From: Bacilli bacterium
GTDB taxonomy: Bacteria; Bacillota_I; Bacilli_A; RFN20; DUOF01
NCBI GenBank assembly: GCA_017517765.1
Contig: JAFWYE010000006.1
Span: forward strand, 620,001-684,000
Length of the DNA: 64,000 nt
Direction: 5' to 3'
A model generated the notes under the pieces. That model searched no databases and was not told the origin of the DNA. It saw only the letters and a list, made by a program, of their open reading frames with translations. Of this stretch, positions 45,701-51,957 are shown piece after piece. Position 1 is the stretch's first letter, and each line of letters starts with the position of its first letter. Position numbers and translations under genes: made by a program.

Positions 45701-47054
45701 TAACTTCAAATGTTGAAATGTCAATTGTATAAGATAATGAATTTGTTCCATCATTTGCTGTACCTGTCAATGAATATTTATTTCCACCTATATGAACGAT
45801 ATTTGTAAAGATATCATTAGTAGCACTTCCATATAAACCAGCATGATGATACATATTTCCTTCGTTATCTAATTCTAGTACAAAAGCATCACTGTATCCA
45901 GGTCTTGTATTAATTGCGCTGATTGTTCCCCCAGCAGAAATTTGAAGAGCTCTAGTTTCACCTATAACAATATTTCTTCCACTACCATTAGCGATGATTT
46001 TTGTAAGTTTAGCATCTTCTTCAAATAATTTTACATTTTTGCCAGTTCCTGAACGATCAGTTTTGAAGTAAGTATATAATCCTTTACTTGTACTTGTTCC
46101 TGATAATTCATAACCAACAGCATACAAATATTCACCCTTAAGAATAATGCTATTATATTCACCATCAGCACTATTAGTATGAATTGTTTCAATAGAAGCT
46201 GTTGAATATAAATCGATAAGAGGTTTGCCATTAGCGTCTTTTCCAACTAAATATATTGCAGTAGAAGAAGCCAAGCAACCACTGTTATAAACAACTCCAT
46301 CTTTCTTTATTCCTATAACTGCGTCACCTGAAATAGTTGTTCCCTCAACATTTACAGCCATAACAACCCCACTGTGACTTGTTGGTGTTAAATCAATGTT
46401 TCCAATAAGATAATATTTGTTTTCAAGTCTTAAAACATCAGATAATCTTATGTCATAGGCGTCCCCTATGTAGTATTGTATTTTAGTTCTAACAAGTTCT
46501 TTTCCAACTAAATTTGTTATAACAACATAAGTTGCTTTGTTACTAACAACAAAATTTATTACATTTTTACTATCAGAATCATAAAAAGCACTAACAATTT
46601 GGGCATCAATATTATTATCATCATCTACATCAAAAGAGTTAAAAGCTCCTAAATTGTAATTTTTAGATGTGTCAAAATTGGCATCTAAAATTCTTACATA
46701 CCTATATTCACTATACTCTTTAGAATTGAATTCGTAGCGATACTCAATTGTGTAATGCCCTGGGCCATAATCTGATGGTACAAAACCATCAACATTAGTT
46801 CCACTATTATTTACATACACGCCTTTCTTTTTATATGAATTTCTCTCCTCAGTTGTACATGTTCCTGAATACCCTAATTCTGAGTCACTCCAGTTACTGT
46901 TACTTCCTCCAAATGTTAAATAGGCATTATTATCTGCAAGCGTCATTTTACAATCACTTGCCGCCTTTATGTCTATTTGTGAGAATATTGCCATAGCAAA
47001 AATGCTCACTATAAAAACAATACCCCTATAAAAAATACTTTTTCTTGAATGCAT
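33759..47054 (-). CDS. Giant membrane-anchored surface protein with propeller-like and Ig-like repeats
   Basis: This protein has about 4431 residues. A signal peptide ends near IDIKAA. Residues about 100-450 look like a beta-propeller of SBBP type (DAFVLELDNEGNMYHHAGLY, YLVGKD, YAVGYE, IVIGET). The rest carries at least eight IDxxAPxI joints typical of Ig-like/HYR domains (FVIDKSAPTITL, FALDNEAPTINV, VIIDRKAPIITI). Four copies of a PxDWxxxY...YYxxxGxYVxNxN module lie at about 43.2, 38.5, 37.0 and 36.0 kb. Over 20 cysteine pairs recur along the chain. The C terminus has one membrane segment and KKKVRVI, with no LPXTG motif. ATG 47054 is preferred over GTG 47063 on spacing from GTGGGG. Probably an adhesin; the ligand is unknown. 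Confidence 0.8.
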   Translation of the reverse strand: MHSRKSIFYRGIVFIVSIFAMAIFSQIDIKAASDCKMTLADNNAYLTFGGSNSNWSDSELGYSGTCTTEERNSYKKKGVYVNNSGTNVDGFVPSDYGPGHYTIEYRYEFNSKEYSEYRYVRILDANFDTSKNYNLGAFNSFDVDDDNNIDAQIVSAFYDSDSKNVINFVVSNKATYVVITNLVGKELVRTKIQYYIGDAYDIRLSDVLRLENKYYLIGNIDLTPTSHSGVVMAVNVEGTTISGDAVIGIKKDGVVYNSGCLASSTAIYLVGKDANGKPLIDLYSTASIETIHTNSADGEYNSIILKGEYLYAVGYELSGTSTSKGLYTYFKTDRSGTGKNVKLFEEDAKLTKIIANGSGRNIVIGETRALQISAGGTISAINTRPGYSDAFVLELDNEGNMYHHAGLYGSATNDIFTNIVHIGGNKYSLTGTANDGTNSLSYTIDISTFEVSETIVSRNSNYSLNGTINTPYGPSYYGEIVKNNAQVVDVYYPKKVTISDPMLLVLDNRGFLNEYNAQLTNETINLVRVDSPSEVHYKYCYYKVAYNSSIVRPSSCIGNSDSSGEYIPSSVITEVGIGALLEYHITTDTGAKIVLYRTVMITSAPVPIDLTDGKTGILKWYTYSRSYTYVASTAIRLVPGSTEYEFIQNGVSTTVRYNFDFSYYFTGSAYAAKDIYDMIGYYFDVGNTTGYNMEHIDPSNPNAKTFDHSDQLSAAFGSIEYAKMYAYYQEFSRVVRVDGSVPRETLGASLYSGQYIPSGASYYIYYIDYVGNSSTSNSVDACRVTSSTVSNCSGKAGYAFADLKSINSVIKDFLNYNNYFVSTRNTIYNGSIPSSDIDEYEQELYTKEYLTSYQEILRTATTNLTINVYELGENGAKKEIYVGTKKNVYFGGRYVSSSLETVDGEPNPVAIYKYLYNGTTYTDLRAVSDASGNILYYYNDSSVFISTNACYEVYYSYGTGIDLVKGKAKTFFLDNTAPKIAYNVPTIGDKEHNSTSQRGNSADTPAYIAKDFDINDIIDIDDYAYIMVNKTVYPITCNDNSLTCMADRDKYVYQSFRYNKSNPTKVNSITFADRSGNVITFYFVVGTNAPSLIVTDLVKENRGTVDKPEMVTTSFSLTINFYETNSIKDFMITSLARQSCSVVDSADPCYDDENDETIFAQDSNAAREFNEMVTNYIYAVSYRDRENIDGTVVLTPDAAGLYANPINSYTYKIDNGYFVEVAGYEERFELTNATYEKEGETFYLGDNFFVRNNVIYHYDENGIIQEKEMKLNYGQLSTKPDNWDLHYTNYYYHNGTAYVLNSNPEFTSGEFFERTIEYVDKGSAIVLSNTNQFRFATTEQRRYQLVISKEEGTYIQALPLSYELEADNTFRIDYNDSNGKIIYQYNPTSGLIEYANPLILTSKRIEIVFTRTTKTIDGVVSGGVDIPYTVPKYKDGTETVDVDPLTGLEIYTIDETLGTKHFNIVDGIYDFNITQGLDFGTIKPVSASLYVTQLDLKIGYSASHPGVLTPTDGNYYFDGITGHPFDFTGTVVDATQLTSFSEDHVYPLGSSKVPEISGYEKTYFSPNSVFVGFTVKTNIVFTIRVYNSKNEYGLPFADTVCKEIVILGSAFGIDDPLPTDSVCTSSSRVVMYLPENSDDTGIIDYAVLKTYGIYEVLTGGGAYIFSGLNTFYEISVVETKMSASGYVNATAVLTETFYIDDSFNENTVDGKVTTLTTNGGDFVFTNNALYSFQKVDGEYVLTSTNSQTTIGGASNVHFDLNYYTAQNTTDARENRLLMMHVVVDTTPYLCNVAKALSDDNYANECSKGYINTTLSEDKNGTSRLIFSNSGNYTVIFQDASGNQEIYKFVIDKSAPTITLTAVDDGAVNFIPNDNGDAYLVGAYTKDPKLTIRIEDGLSNVNSYCYSFTYGNAVSTPDICPAVANNQYELNTEIQMSSIPTGLQLIETLAGLPYDGNVIVSISAQDALGNVTIKDIEINFWADYVPPTYEEDGTDNVNKTYVTNEEINNANIRERTITVISNDYVGKTFTCDRINGFKFLDPRYVTTDPAYTYILRCEDIHNATDPTIKAFDNVITMVFYEVETDGSNKSIKMKDGSPVNFQFGVPTTGGDARWIYVTMMDSVGNINPNGQYLPIIVEDGISPYVVEGGIKKCVQEDEYGECTSWEVISSHDYVLKNDSAPSTVYLSNSNVQVTFSEFISQMKSCTTTKYDRNGDLLTSSCEYPTNTKFDYDNEMSTFLFETDDSDQSTFRIIKFVVSDFAGRDSVEIVIVIDRINPEINFASGRDSNAYIEYATTNNAFDDAYQYRSDLDIYDDQGSILTVVNHEFYRYAPLITYKNYEKTQEGKFRKVDDYELKDEDKTYYLLIKTTAVNDKQCVAYSENSEYCYVIDTQNTYYFSELLKHNTYNDIQVWTNIGTDLNPITKIDGNTGIAVYKIAYQVQDYAGNSSNILYKQVFVMDTIMPDLNIQDDRGNLLFSNVTSTNPDDFTGKINSAVTFVATDSPTHISSNAKVLFYTCGINEYSEDPTSCAIVDDLLYNPRGIMFGQYNSYTFRRNDSNGVYKAFAYDLGQYAYKSDLLYKEDNDYTTAAYVLSKNISTVYFVINKDRVDVVYTIYGNKYTSEYMGGSLSFVENDTNYIEIKDGSNSTDVTLVSYDEGIQDYVDVSKTNAIGYEGYMSHTETIESGKKIVTVFYMDDKGNVVYEIKYKQADLSKGFMVHETYYYLVGRDAALCVVGKGESDCEKNREQTYVVNNVTARVYKDGVYRALMLKDTYGNMSTMLANSLIVDNTAYTVNADNNKPTGINYWFSVPTSTLNVDNYQNYNELKVPTYNLLINRPVDWEAEYESYYVLDGESYVANTNPEFAARTYYSVDYSIASDVNVLDSKYIGNFNSPNFYAIASYEEAKLYMYNLYYDSVSTQIASGYDFYNAFGHTTYFAPETPVDTVMTTILQDIYEMIIPTFTAERKFSDPEIRQVIYTDASLTSTMYQYTYLLRTRVVVNGAISYTYSFAGDRCSPEANKECIKVNLKVISGVNNTIELALDTTTHTISCVSTGLGWGGTLSNSNCDKQKLVSGSEGTIIYIDQDNTNPHHSNVVYFGVRLYAESTDLNYVELGNYIPLESITRYDNDHNVAEYGDYIWVNSQWWQLSKIENTNLYKNTCEFKGATYSNGCVFVTYFSTYDYSMGQYKPAIGGTHYYDYYKEAYFNDKNELFDSVNEYSDKDIEFTYSSGWDICTSQGYSCPLIPVYAKNHTIFDLALKNETDRETTRYLNKKSHIELFNSKNGDISRLFEVVTTVKNGKFSEIYSYATLSIITNGKMNYHNLNGKIVRVDGYSLINDKPSDWDTSYTLFYTYDGGNYVANTNETWQTGTYYIKDAFACIIDIGAETVNNMSIIDSAGNKVIINFSHTDEVPEIEYSKYDESTNSNVLIGISTKSKVTGLSNDYVKIYKYDVVDKEYDLISSNAGNICYSMLTSTTGTLPSNIEFRFNYNEDYNCVGAYKLEIVDNFGNSNYKEFIFNPYIIENTFATEEEGFVNNIHTYDDVNLIANSFFTIKVNSNLNYVNVYKYPAYSNLTLDEVEPSKIDMVSISVFEGVNTVEVGSCELSISDKGNGIYMIAAINDASHACDGVYKVEVIDLFSDTITRLANFVGVSGANKLELTTERPDDWEINYDKYYYLDEEGNYAQVPGSSTTWEENKYYTQVVIKGFAKNMFGGYTIELDSTAPDNSLLPGNDQNFNLYLDNSEEADVEDTQEIISSQSKTIEYTNTFVTIAWGGYASYSFTSLVYRVKAPGDSEFPSTWVTIDEGVDYTIPFRATYKFAPIVAGVHEYEFKFVDAVGNENGEAVYTIKITINPPDVGLFEVMVNPTTGVPLYDAAGEVIPGRQYEYGERIPTQAILKCMDGLLTKDCTLEQYTYSMVVNGNNYSSYNNSIYALKDPISQDSVFLYGSEDRLKDEIRIELTVSINGKSDIYTKLFVIIDRKAPIITIDGRTAEGTTTYISTVVVSLDSEDATNIATIYKCDDIKDDVCMTRLPNGSLVEGGQIFDTIDSGEFTYTFDIYKSGYFMIVATDDPINLGNTSKDWFALDNEAPTINVSNGQASMAPYMYTNIDSVKANVIDELSEINSRIEVSYTALNEADKTYEAEMTYDSLLGLTREGKYVLTPIDGVGHVGESITFYIYRQAPKYELSGDSKSVRKDVVLSWSAPENEMIAPIVSVTVDGAMYSAEYNSEDKKYTGELIESFGEHTFVIVDAAGNRSVIMVTVNNTNNVCINGSMVNVKRHYNYQINNLIIGGKEEGYTYSEDDVIIFALPSQVTGSECVSNGLLGYRTLDPENSYFLVSSGSVANRLNNNQFDFVAQQFISKEAIKEVTNIGGTVIVFVVTKDVANGVLGYSVGTNFFMEDPLGWTMIFMTGILALIPGYRIFVKKKVRVI

Positions 47055-47085
47055 ATACCCCACTGCCTTTCATTTCCATGTTTTA

Positions 47086-47126
47086 ATTATAAATTAAAAG
47101 GGTCAAAATCTTCAATGATTTGACCC
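47086..47126 (-). terminator. Terminator after folD, overlapping a promoter for the giant gene
   Basis: The hairpin GGGTCAAA...TTTGACCC (47100-47126) is followed on the minus strand by TTTTAATTT, ending the dus-folD transcript. TATAAT at 47091-47086 with TTGAAG (47115-47110) 18 bases upstream forms a plausible promoter for the giant gene that starts inside the hairpin loop. Confidence 0.65.
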
Positions 47127-47167
47127 CGATAATGTCATTAATTGTCTTAAATTAGTAGATATAGGTT

Positions 47168-48001
47168 CTATTTTTCCATTTTTTTCCTAAAAGAAGCAAC
47201 AGTTTGAGTTAATAACATGTTAATTGTCATTGGCCCAACACCTCCTGGAACTGGAGTATAGGCACTTGCAATTTCATAAGCATCCTTACTAACATCTCCA
47301 ACATTTCCTGGATTATATCCAGCATCAACAATAACTACACCCTCTTTTAACCATTCTTTTTTAATAAACTCTGGCTTCCCAACACAAGCAACTACAATAT
47401 CAGCTTGTTTCAATAGTTCTGGTAAATTTTTAGTTTTACTATGTGCAATTGTAACTGTAGCATTTTTATTTAAAAGAAGCATACTTACTGGCTTTCCCAA
47501 TATTGCACTTCTTCCAACTACTACTGCATATTTACCTTCAAGTTCAACGTTATAATGTTCAAGCAAAGTCATAATGCCCAAAGGAGTAGCACTTTTAAAT
47601 GCTTCCTTTCCATGAGAAAAAGCGCCAAAACTAGCCGTATTTACACCATCTACATCTTTATTTACACCAATTGAATCAAAACATCTAGATTCATCTATAT
47701 GTTTTGGAATTGGATGTTGCAATAAAATACCATCTACATTTTCATCATCATTTAATTCTTTTATTTTGTTAACTAATTCTTCCTCACTAATAGAGGCTTC
47801 TAGTCCTACATGAATTGATTCAATTCCTACTCTAGCACAAGCATTTTCTTTCATTCTAACGTAAGTGACTGAAGCAGGATCATCCCCTACTAATATTGTA
47901 GCTAGTACTGGGACTTTATTATATTTTTCTTTTAGTGTACCGACTTCTTCTTTTAATGCTAATTCTCTTTCTTTAGCTAATGTTTTTCCATCTAAGATCA
48001 T
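47168..48001 (-). CDS. folD: Methylenetetrahydrofolate dehydrogenase/cyclohydrolase
   Basis: The 277-residue bifunctional enzyme has VGDDPASVTYVRMKENAC (catalytic Tyr and Lys), DVDGVN, and VVVGRSAILGKPVSMLL (NADP site). It converts 5,10-methylene-THF to 10-formyl-THF in the cytoplasm. Length and motifs are standard. Its ATG overlaps the stop of the dihydrouridine synthase by 4 bases. Confidence 0.96.
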   Translation of the reverse strand: MILDGKTLAKERELALKEEVGTLKEKYNKVPVLATILVGDDPASVTYVRMKENACARVGIESIHVGLEASISEEELVNKIKELNDDENVDGILLQHPIPKHIDESRCFDSIGVNKDVDGVNTASFGAFSHGKEAFKSATPLGIMTLLEHYNVELEGKYAVVVGRSAILGKPVSMLLLNKNATVTIAHSKTKNLPELLKQADIVVACVGKPEFIKKEWLKEGVVIVDAGYNPGNVGDVSKDAYEIASAYTPVPGGVGPMTINMLLTQTVASFRKKMEK

Positions 48002-48981
48002 ATTATTTCCTCCTTTAATCTCTTCAAATATTCATTAAGTAAATTTTCTAACTCAACATAAGTTTCCACTTTATTTATAAGCTCTTTTGCATATGTGGAA
48101 TTTGGCATTCCTTTAATATAAAAACAAGCCAAGCTTCTCATCTCTTTCATACCTCTAGATTCTCCCTTTAATTCTATAAGTTCTTTAGCATGCCTTAGAC
48201 ACACTGAAACTCTCTCTTCAAAAGAAGGTTCTTTTAATATTTCACCAGTCTCCAAATAATGATTAATTTGAGTAAATAACCATGGATTACCTAGACTTCC
48301 TCTACCTATTGCAATTGCATCACACCCTGTATATTTAAGTGTATGAATAGCGCTTTCAATATCGACAACATCTCCATTTGCAACAACCGGTATTTTCACA
48401 CTTTCTTTAACCATTTTTATCGCATCTAGATTAACTTTTCCAGAGTACATATCATTCCTTGTTCTACCATGAACACAAATAAGTTTTACACCAGCTTTTT
48501 CCATCAATTTTGCAACTTCCACTGCATTAATATTATCCTTATCAAAACCTATTCTTATTTTAACACTAACTGGTTTATCGCTTGCTTCTACGATTGCCTT
48601 TACCTTGTCATATGCATCTAAAGGATCTTTAAGCCAAAAGCTACCTGCTCTTGCCTTTAAAACCTTGGGAACAGGGCAACCCATATTTATATCTAAAACA
48701 TCATGTTTTCCTACCTCATTTAATATTTTAGTAGCTTTGACTAAATATTCTTTATCTCCACCAAATATTTGCAAAGCACATGGATGTTCATCCTCTTCAA
48801 TATCAATCATTTCAAACGTTCTTTTACTATCAAAGCATAAAGCTTTGTCACTAATCATTTCACTAACTACTAATCCAGCACCATATTCCATCATAATTTT
48901 TCTATATACAGAATTGGTATATCCTGCTAGTGGCGCCAAAAACACTCTAGACTTAACTTTTACACCATTCAAATCAATCAT
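47998..48981 (-). CDS. dusB: tRNA-dihydrouridine synthase
   Basis: The 327-residue FMN enzyme begins with a TIM barrel (RVFLAPLAGYTNSVYRKI), holds the catalytic Cys in INMGCPVPKVLKARAG, and has VKIRIGFD, VHGRTR and GDV/AIGRGSLGNPW. It reduces uridines in tRNA. DusB is the usual Bacillota paralog; the exact site is not determined by sequence. The loop after the catalytic Cys reads KARAGSFWL rather than the common KNGEGSALL, with no catalytic residue lost. Confidence 0.93.
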   Translation of the reverse strand: MIDLNGVKVKSRVFLAPLAGYTNSVYRKIMMEYGAGLVVSEMISDKALCFDSKRTFEMIDIEEDEHPCALQIFGGDKEYLVKATKILNEVGKHDVLDINMGCPVPKVLKARAGSFWLKDPLDAYDKVKAIVEASDKPVSVKIRIGFDKDNINAVEVAKLMEKAGVKLICVHGRTRNDMYSGKVNLDAIKMVKESVKIPVVANGDVVDIESAIHTLKYTGCDAIAIGRGSLGNPWLFTQINHYLETGEILKEPSFEERVSVCLRHAKELIELKGESRGMKEMRSLACFYIKGMPNSTYAKELINKVETYVELENLLNEYLKRLKEEII

Positions 48982-49054
48982 CGTTAATGCACCTCTTTAT
49001 CAATTTTAAATCATATACTCTTTTTTTGCTATACTCTTATTTTATAAATTAATA

Positions 49055-49085
49055 AAAATTAAAAAAGGTGAGTTAACTCACCTTT
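49055..49085 (-). terminator. Terminator of the Clp ATPase gene
   Basis: The perfect palindrome AAAGGTGAGTTAACTCACCTTT forms a stem followed on the minus strand by TTTTTTAATTTT. It overlaps the stop codon at 49073. Confidence 0.88.
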
Positions 49086-51118
49086 ATTTCATCATCTTTG
49101 TTTTGAAATTTTTTTCTATTTACTCTTTTACAAATTTCTTTTTTCAAATTTCTTACCCCTTTTATTTTATCATCCATCGATTCAATAAGTTCTTCTATAT
49201 TTAAATCACATGCTAGCTCCTCAAGATATTTATCACCTATAATTTTATAATCATTTTTCTCCAATTTATTAAACAAATAAATATCATCTAACCTGTTTAC
49301 TAATTCTTCTTTTAAAAATCTAGTAACTTGTTTTTCTACTTCTTCTTTATTTGCCTCATTTTTATTAAATCCTAAATTATTTTCTATCTTATTAAAACCT
49401 AGATTGCTTGTCATAACAATTATTGAATTAGAAAAGTCTATTTTTCTTTTTCTAGAATCAATCAAATACCCCTCATCAAAAACGTTTAAAAATACGTTTA
49501 TAACCTCTTTACTGGCCTTTTCTATTTCATCTAAAATTACTACACTGCTGGGATTTGTTTTTATCTTATCTAAAAGATATGAGCCACTATCAAAGCCGAC
49601 ATATCCAGGGTCAGCTCCTATAAGTTTAGATACACTACTTGAATCTCCATATCCTTCCATATCAATTTTTATATAATTTCCCTCTTTAAAGTAGATATTT
49701 CCAAGTTCTTTAGCAAGTTCAGTTTTACCTACTCCAGAATCCCCTAAAAACAAGTAAACTCCTCTTGGCCCATTACCTTTTTTTAGTTCATTCATAGCTA
49801 AATTTTCACATAAAGAATCAATCACTTTGTCTTGTCCAATAATCTTCTCTTTTAATTTTTTATTTAAATAAAAAATATTCTTTGCCTCTAAATCCACTTT
49901 ATAGAGCTCATTTATTGCATCTTTTACATGGCTAAAATTGACTTCTTTTTCCTCACTATTTTTAGCTATAACTGAAGCATAATCTATTACATCTATTGCC
50001 TTGTCTGGAAACCTATATTCTTTAACAAATTTATCTAACGAATTAACAATAAAAGAACATATTTCTTCCCCTATTTTAACACCATGGTAACTCTCATAAT
50101 CACCCTTTAAATTGACCAAAACATCTATTGTATCTCTAGGTGTTATTTCATCCAAAAATATCGTCATAAATCTACGATTAATAGCCTTTTCTTTTTCAAT
50201 TATTTTGCTATATTCTTCATATGTTGTAGCACCAATACAACACACTTCTTTTCTAGCTAAATAAGGCTTTAAAATATTACTTGCATCTATTGCCCCTTCT
50301 GCGCCACCAGCTCCTACAATATTATGAATTTCATCAATAAATAATATTGCATTATGATCTTCTTTTACTTTCTTTAATATCTTATTTAATTTTTCCTCAA
50401 ACTCTCCTCTATATTTAGTCCCCGCAACAGTAACAGACATATCTAGTTCATATATAACTTTATCTTTTAAGCTTTCACTTACCTCGCCCTTAACAATTTT
50501 ATATGCTAAATATTCCACTAAAGCACTTTTACCTACTCCAGCCTCTCCCACTAACAAAACATTTGCTTTTTGCTTTTTTAAAAGAGTATTTTCAATAAGT
50601 TTTAATTCCTTTTCTCTTTTATACACTTTAATAGGATTTTCCTTTGCTTTACTATTCAAATTAGTTAATTCATTTACCCCATCTAATAAAGATACTTTTT
50701 TAATTTTTAAAGATTCTAATAACTTATTTATATCAACCTTATACTTTGTTAATATTTCTTTGGTTATAGTCTCATCTTTTTCAACAAGAGCATACATTAA
50801 AACGCCTTCACTAACCTTATCTTCTCCCAAATTTTTAGATAATGTTTCAGCATGAGATAATATCTCTTTTAAATTACTTGTATACTCCATGTAAAATGGT
50901 AGTTCCTCATTGAGAGGAAAGATATCTATAAGATCTTCTTTTACCTTTTCAAATACCACATCATATTTTAATAATTCCTTACTAAGTTTGTTATCCTTTA
51001 GTTTTAAGAAGCTTAATAATAAATGTTCGCTTCCAACATTACAATGCCCAAAATCAAAGGCGATAGATTCACATACCGCTATATACTTGCCAGCTTTACT
51101 AGAAAAGTTTTCAAGCAT
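49073..51118 (-). CDS. ClpC/ClpA-like AAA+ unfoldase lacking the middle domain
   Basis: The 681-residue HSP100 protein has a Clp_N repeat domain (to about 150), D1 (GEAGVGKSALVEYLA, AILFIDEIHNIVGAGGAEG) and D2 (LGDSGVGKTELAKELG, VVILDEIEKASKEV). NNLGFNK in D2 is positioned as the LGF loop that docks ClpP. The linker between D1 and D2 is short: there is no UVR-bearing middle domain, which ClpC uses to bind McsB or MecA. It is about 130 residues shorter than ClpC. ATG 51118 follows GGAGG. No ctsR or mcsAB is adjacent, so I avoid the symbol clpC. Confidence 0.85.
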   Translation of the reverse strand: MLENFSSKAGKYIAVCESIAFDFGHCNVGSEHLLLSFLKLKDNKLSKELLKYDVVFEKVKEDLIDIFPLNEELPFYMEYTSNLKEILSHAETLSKNLGEDKVSEGVLMYALVEKDETITKEILTKYKVDINKLLESLKIKKVSLLDGVNELTNLNSKAKENPIKVYKREKELKLIENTLLKKQKANVLLVGEAGVGKSALVEYLAYKIVKGEVSESLKDKVIYELDMSVTVAGTKYRGEFEEKLNKILKKVKEDHNAILFIDEIHNIVGAGGAEGAIDASNILKPYLARKEVCCIGATTYEEYSKIIEKEKAINRRFMTIFLDEITPRDTIDVLVNLKGDYESYHGVKIGEEICSFIVNSLDKFVKEYRFPDKAIDVIDYASVIAKNSEEKEVNFSHVKDAINELYKVDLEAKNIFYLNKKLKEKIIGQDKVIDSLCENLAMNELKKGNGPRGVYLFLGDSGVGKTELAKELGNIYFKEGNYIKIDMEGYGDSSSVSKLIGADPGYVGFDSGSYLLDKIKTNPSSVVILDEIEKASKEVINVFLNVFDEGYLIDSRKRKIDFSNSIIVMTSNLGFNKIENNLGFNKNEANKEEVEKQVTRFLKEELVNRLDDIYLFNKLEKNDYKIIGDKYLEELACDLNIEELIESMDDKIKGVRNLKKEICKRVNRKKFQNKDDEIKVS

Positions 51119-51177
51119 TAATATCCCTCCTATATGTAGTTTATGTGGTTTCAAAAGTAATTATTGTCAATTTTTAG

Positions 51178-51912
51178 TTATTGATACAATTTTCTTGCAA
51201 CTCCCCTTGTATCCACTCCTCCAAGACCTACACCTTTTGAAATGGTTTTCTTTAAAACATTTTCTACATCAATGAACTCATTAACATGGCTTTTACAGAC
51301 ACTAATTGCTATATATACTGGGTCTAAAACATTAATATTTTTTCTAGAAGGGGAACTAGCAAAATTTGCTCCCGCTTCTATTAGTCCTTCATAATATGAT
51401 TGACAAGCACCTGCAAAAATAACTAACGAATCCTTCCCTGATTCATAAATTCTAGCTTTTTTTACCGCCTTTACAAAATACTCACTATTTTCAAATTTTT
51501 CTCTGCCTTCTATAATCTTTACACTATCATGACCAGTTATAACTAGAACGTCTGGCTTATGTTCAATTAGCAAATTAATAATTTGCTTTTCCATCTTTTT
51601 TTCATCCATATAATATCCTTTCGCAGGAATATTATATTTTTTATATAATTCCATCGATTTATTTAAATATTTTTCATCTCCATCAAGATGTAAGACACAA
51701 CCTGGTATTAATCTAGAATCTCTTACATCTACTAAGTCCATATCTATTTTTTCTTCTTCACCATCATATTTTTTTAAATCTTCAAAGAAAGCATCTGCTT
51801 TTATTCTTAAATATTCTCCAGTTAAATACACCAAATCATTTTCAATATTAGTAATTCTAAAAACTATATCATTGTTATACTTTTTTCTGGTAACTAAATC
51901 TCCTATTTTCAT
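51178..51912 (-). CDS. yabG: Sporulation-specific protease YabG
   Basis: The 244-residue protein has GCVLHLDGDEKYLNKS, PDVLVITGHDS and LVIFAGACQSYYEGLIEAGA, followed by NFASSPSR, all YabG signatures. The His and Cys of those motifs are the presumed catalytic residues. YabG processes spore coat and germination proteins late in sporulation. ATG 51912 is used because GAGGTG lies 9 bases before it; that site forms part of the 3' stem of a terminator for the preceding gene. Position just downstream of rsmA is as in B. subtilis except for one inserted gene. Confidence 0.93.
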   Translation of the reverse strand: MKIGDLVTRKKYNNDIVFRITNIENDLVYLTGEYLRIKADAFFEDLKKYDGEEEKIDMDLVDVRDSRLIPGCVLHLDGDEKYLNKSMELYKKYNIPAKGYYMDEKKMEKQIINLLIEHKPDVLVITGHDSVKIIEGREKFENSEYFVKAVKKARIYESGKDSLVIFAGACQSYYEGLIEAGANFASSPSRKNINVLDPVYIAISVCKSHVNEFIDVENVLKKTISKGVGLGGVDTRGVARKLYQ

Positions 51913-51946
51913 ATAAAAAAACACCTCACATAATTATATGAGGTAT
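51913..51946 (-). terminator. Terminator of the MBL gene that also holds the yabG ribosome site
   Basis: On the minus strand ACCTCA-TATAATTATG-TGAGGT forms a hairpin followed by seven T, then ATATG, the yabG start. The GAGGTG ribosome site of yabG is the 3' arm of this hairpin. CATATAAT at 51940-51933 resembles a late-sporulation -10. Confidence 0.7.
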
Positions 51947-51957
51947 TAATTAATATG

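Noticed and set aside
33759-47054. Several plus-strand and alternative-frame open frames inside the giant gene
   Set aside because: They are antisense or frame shadows of a continuous coding frame and have no ribosome sites or recognisable domains.
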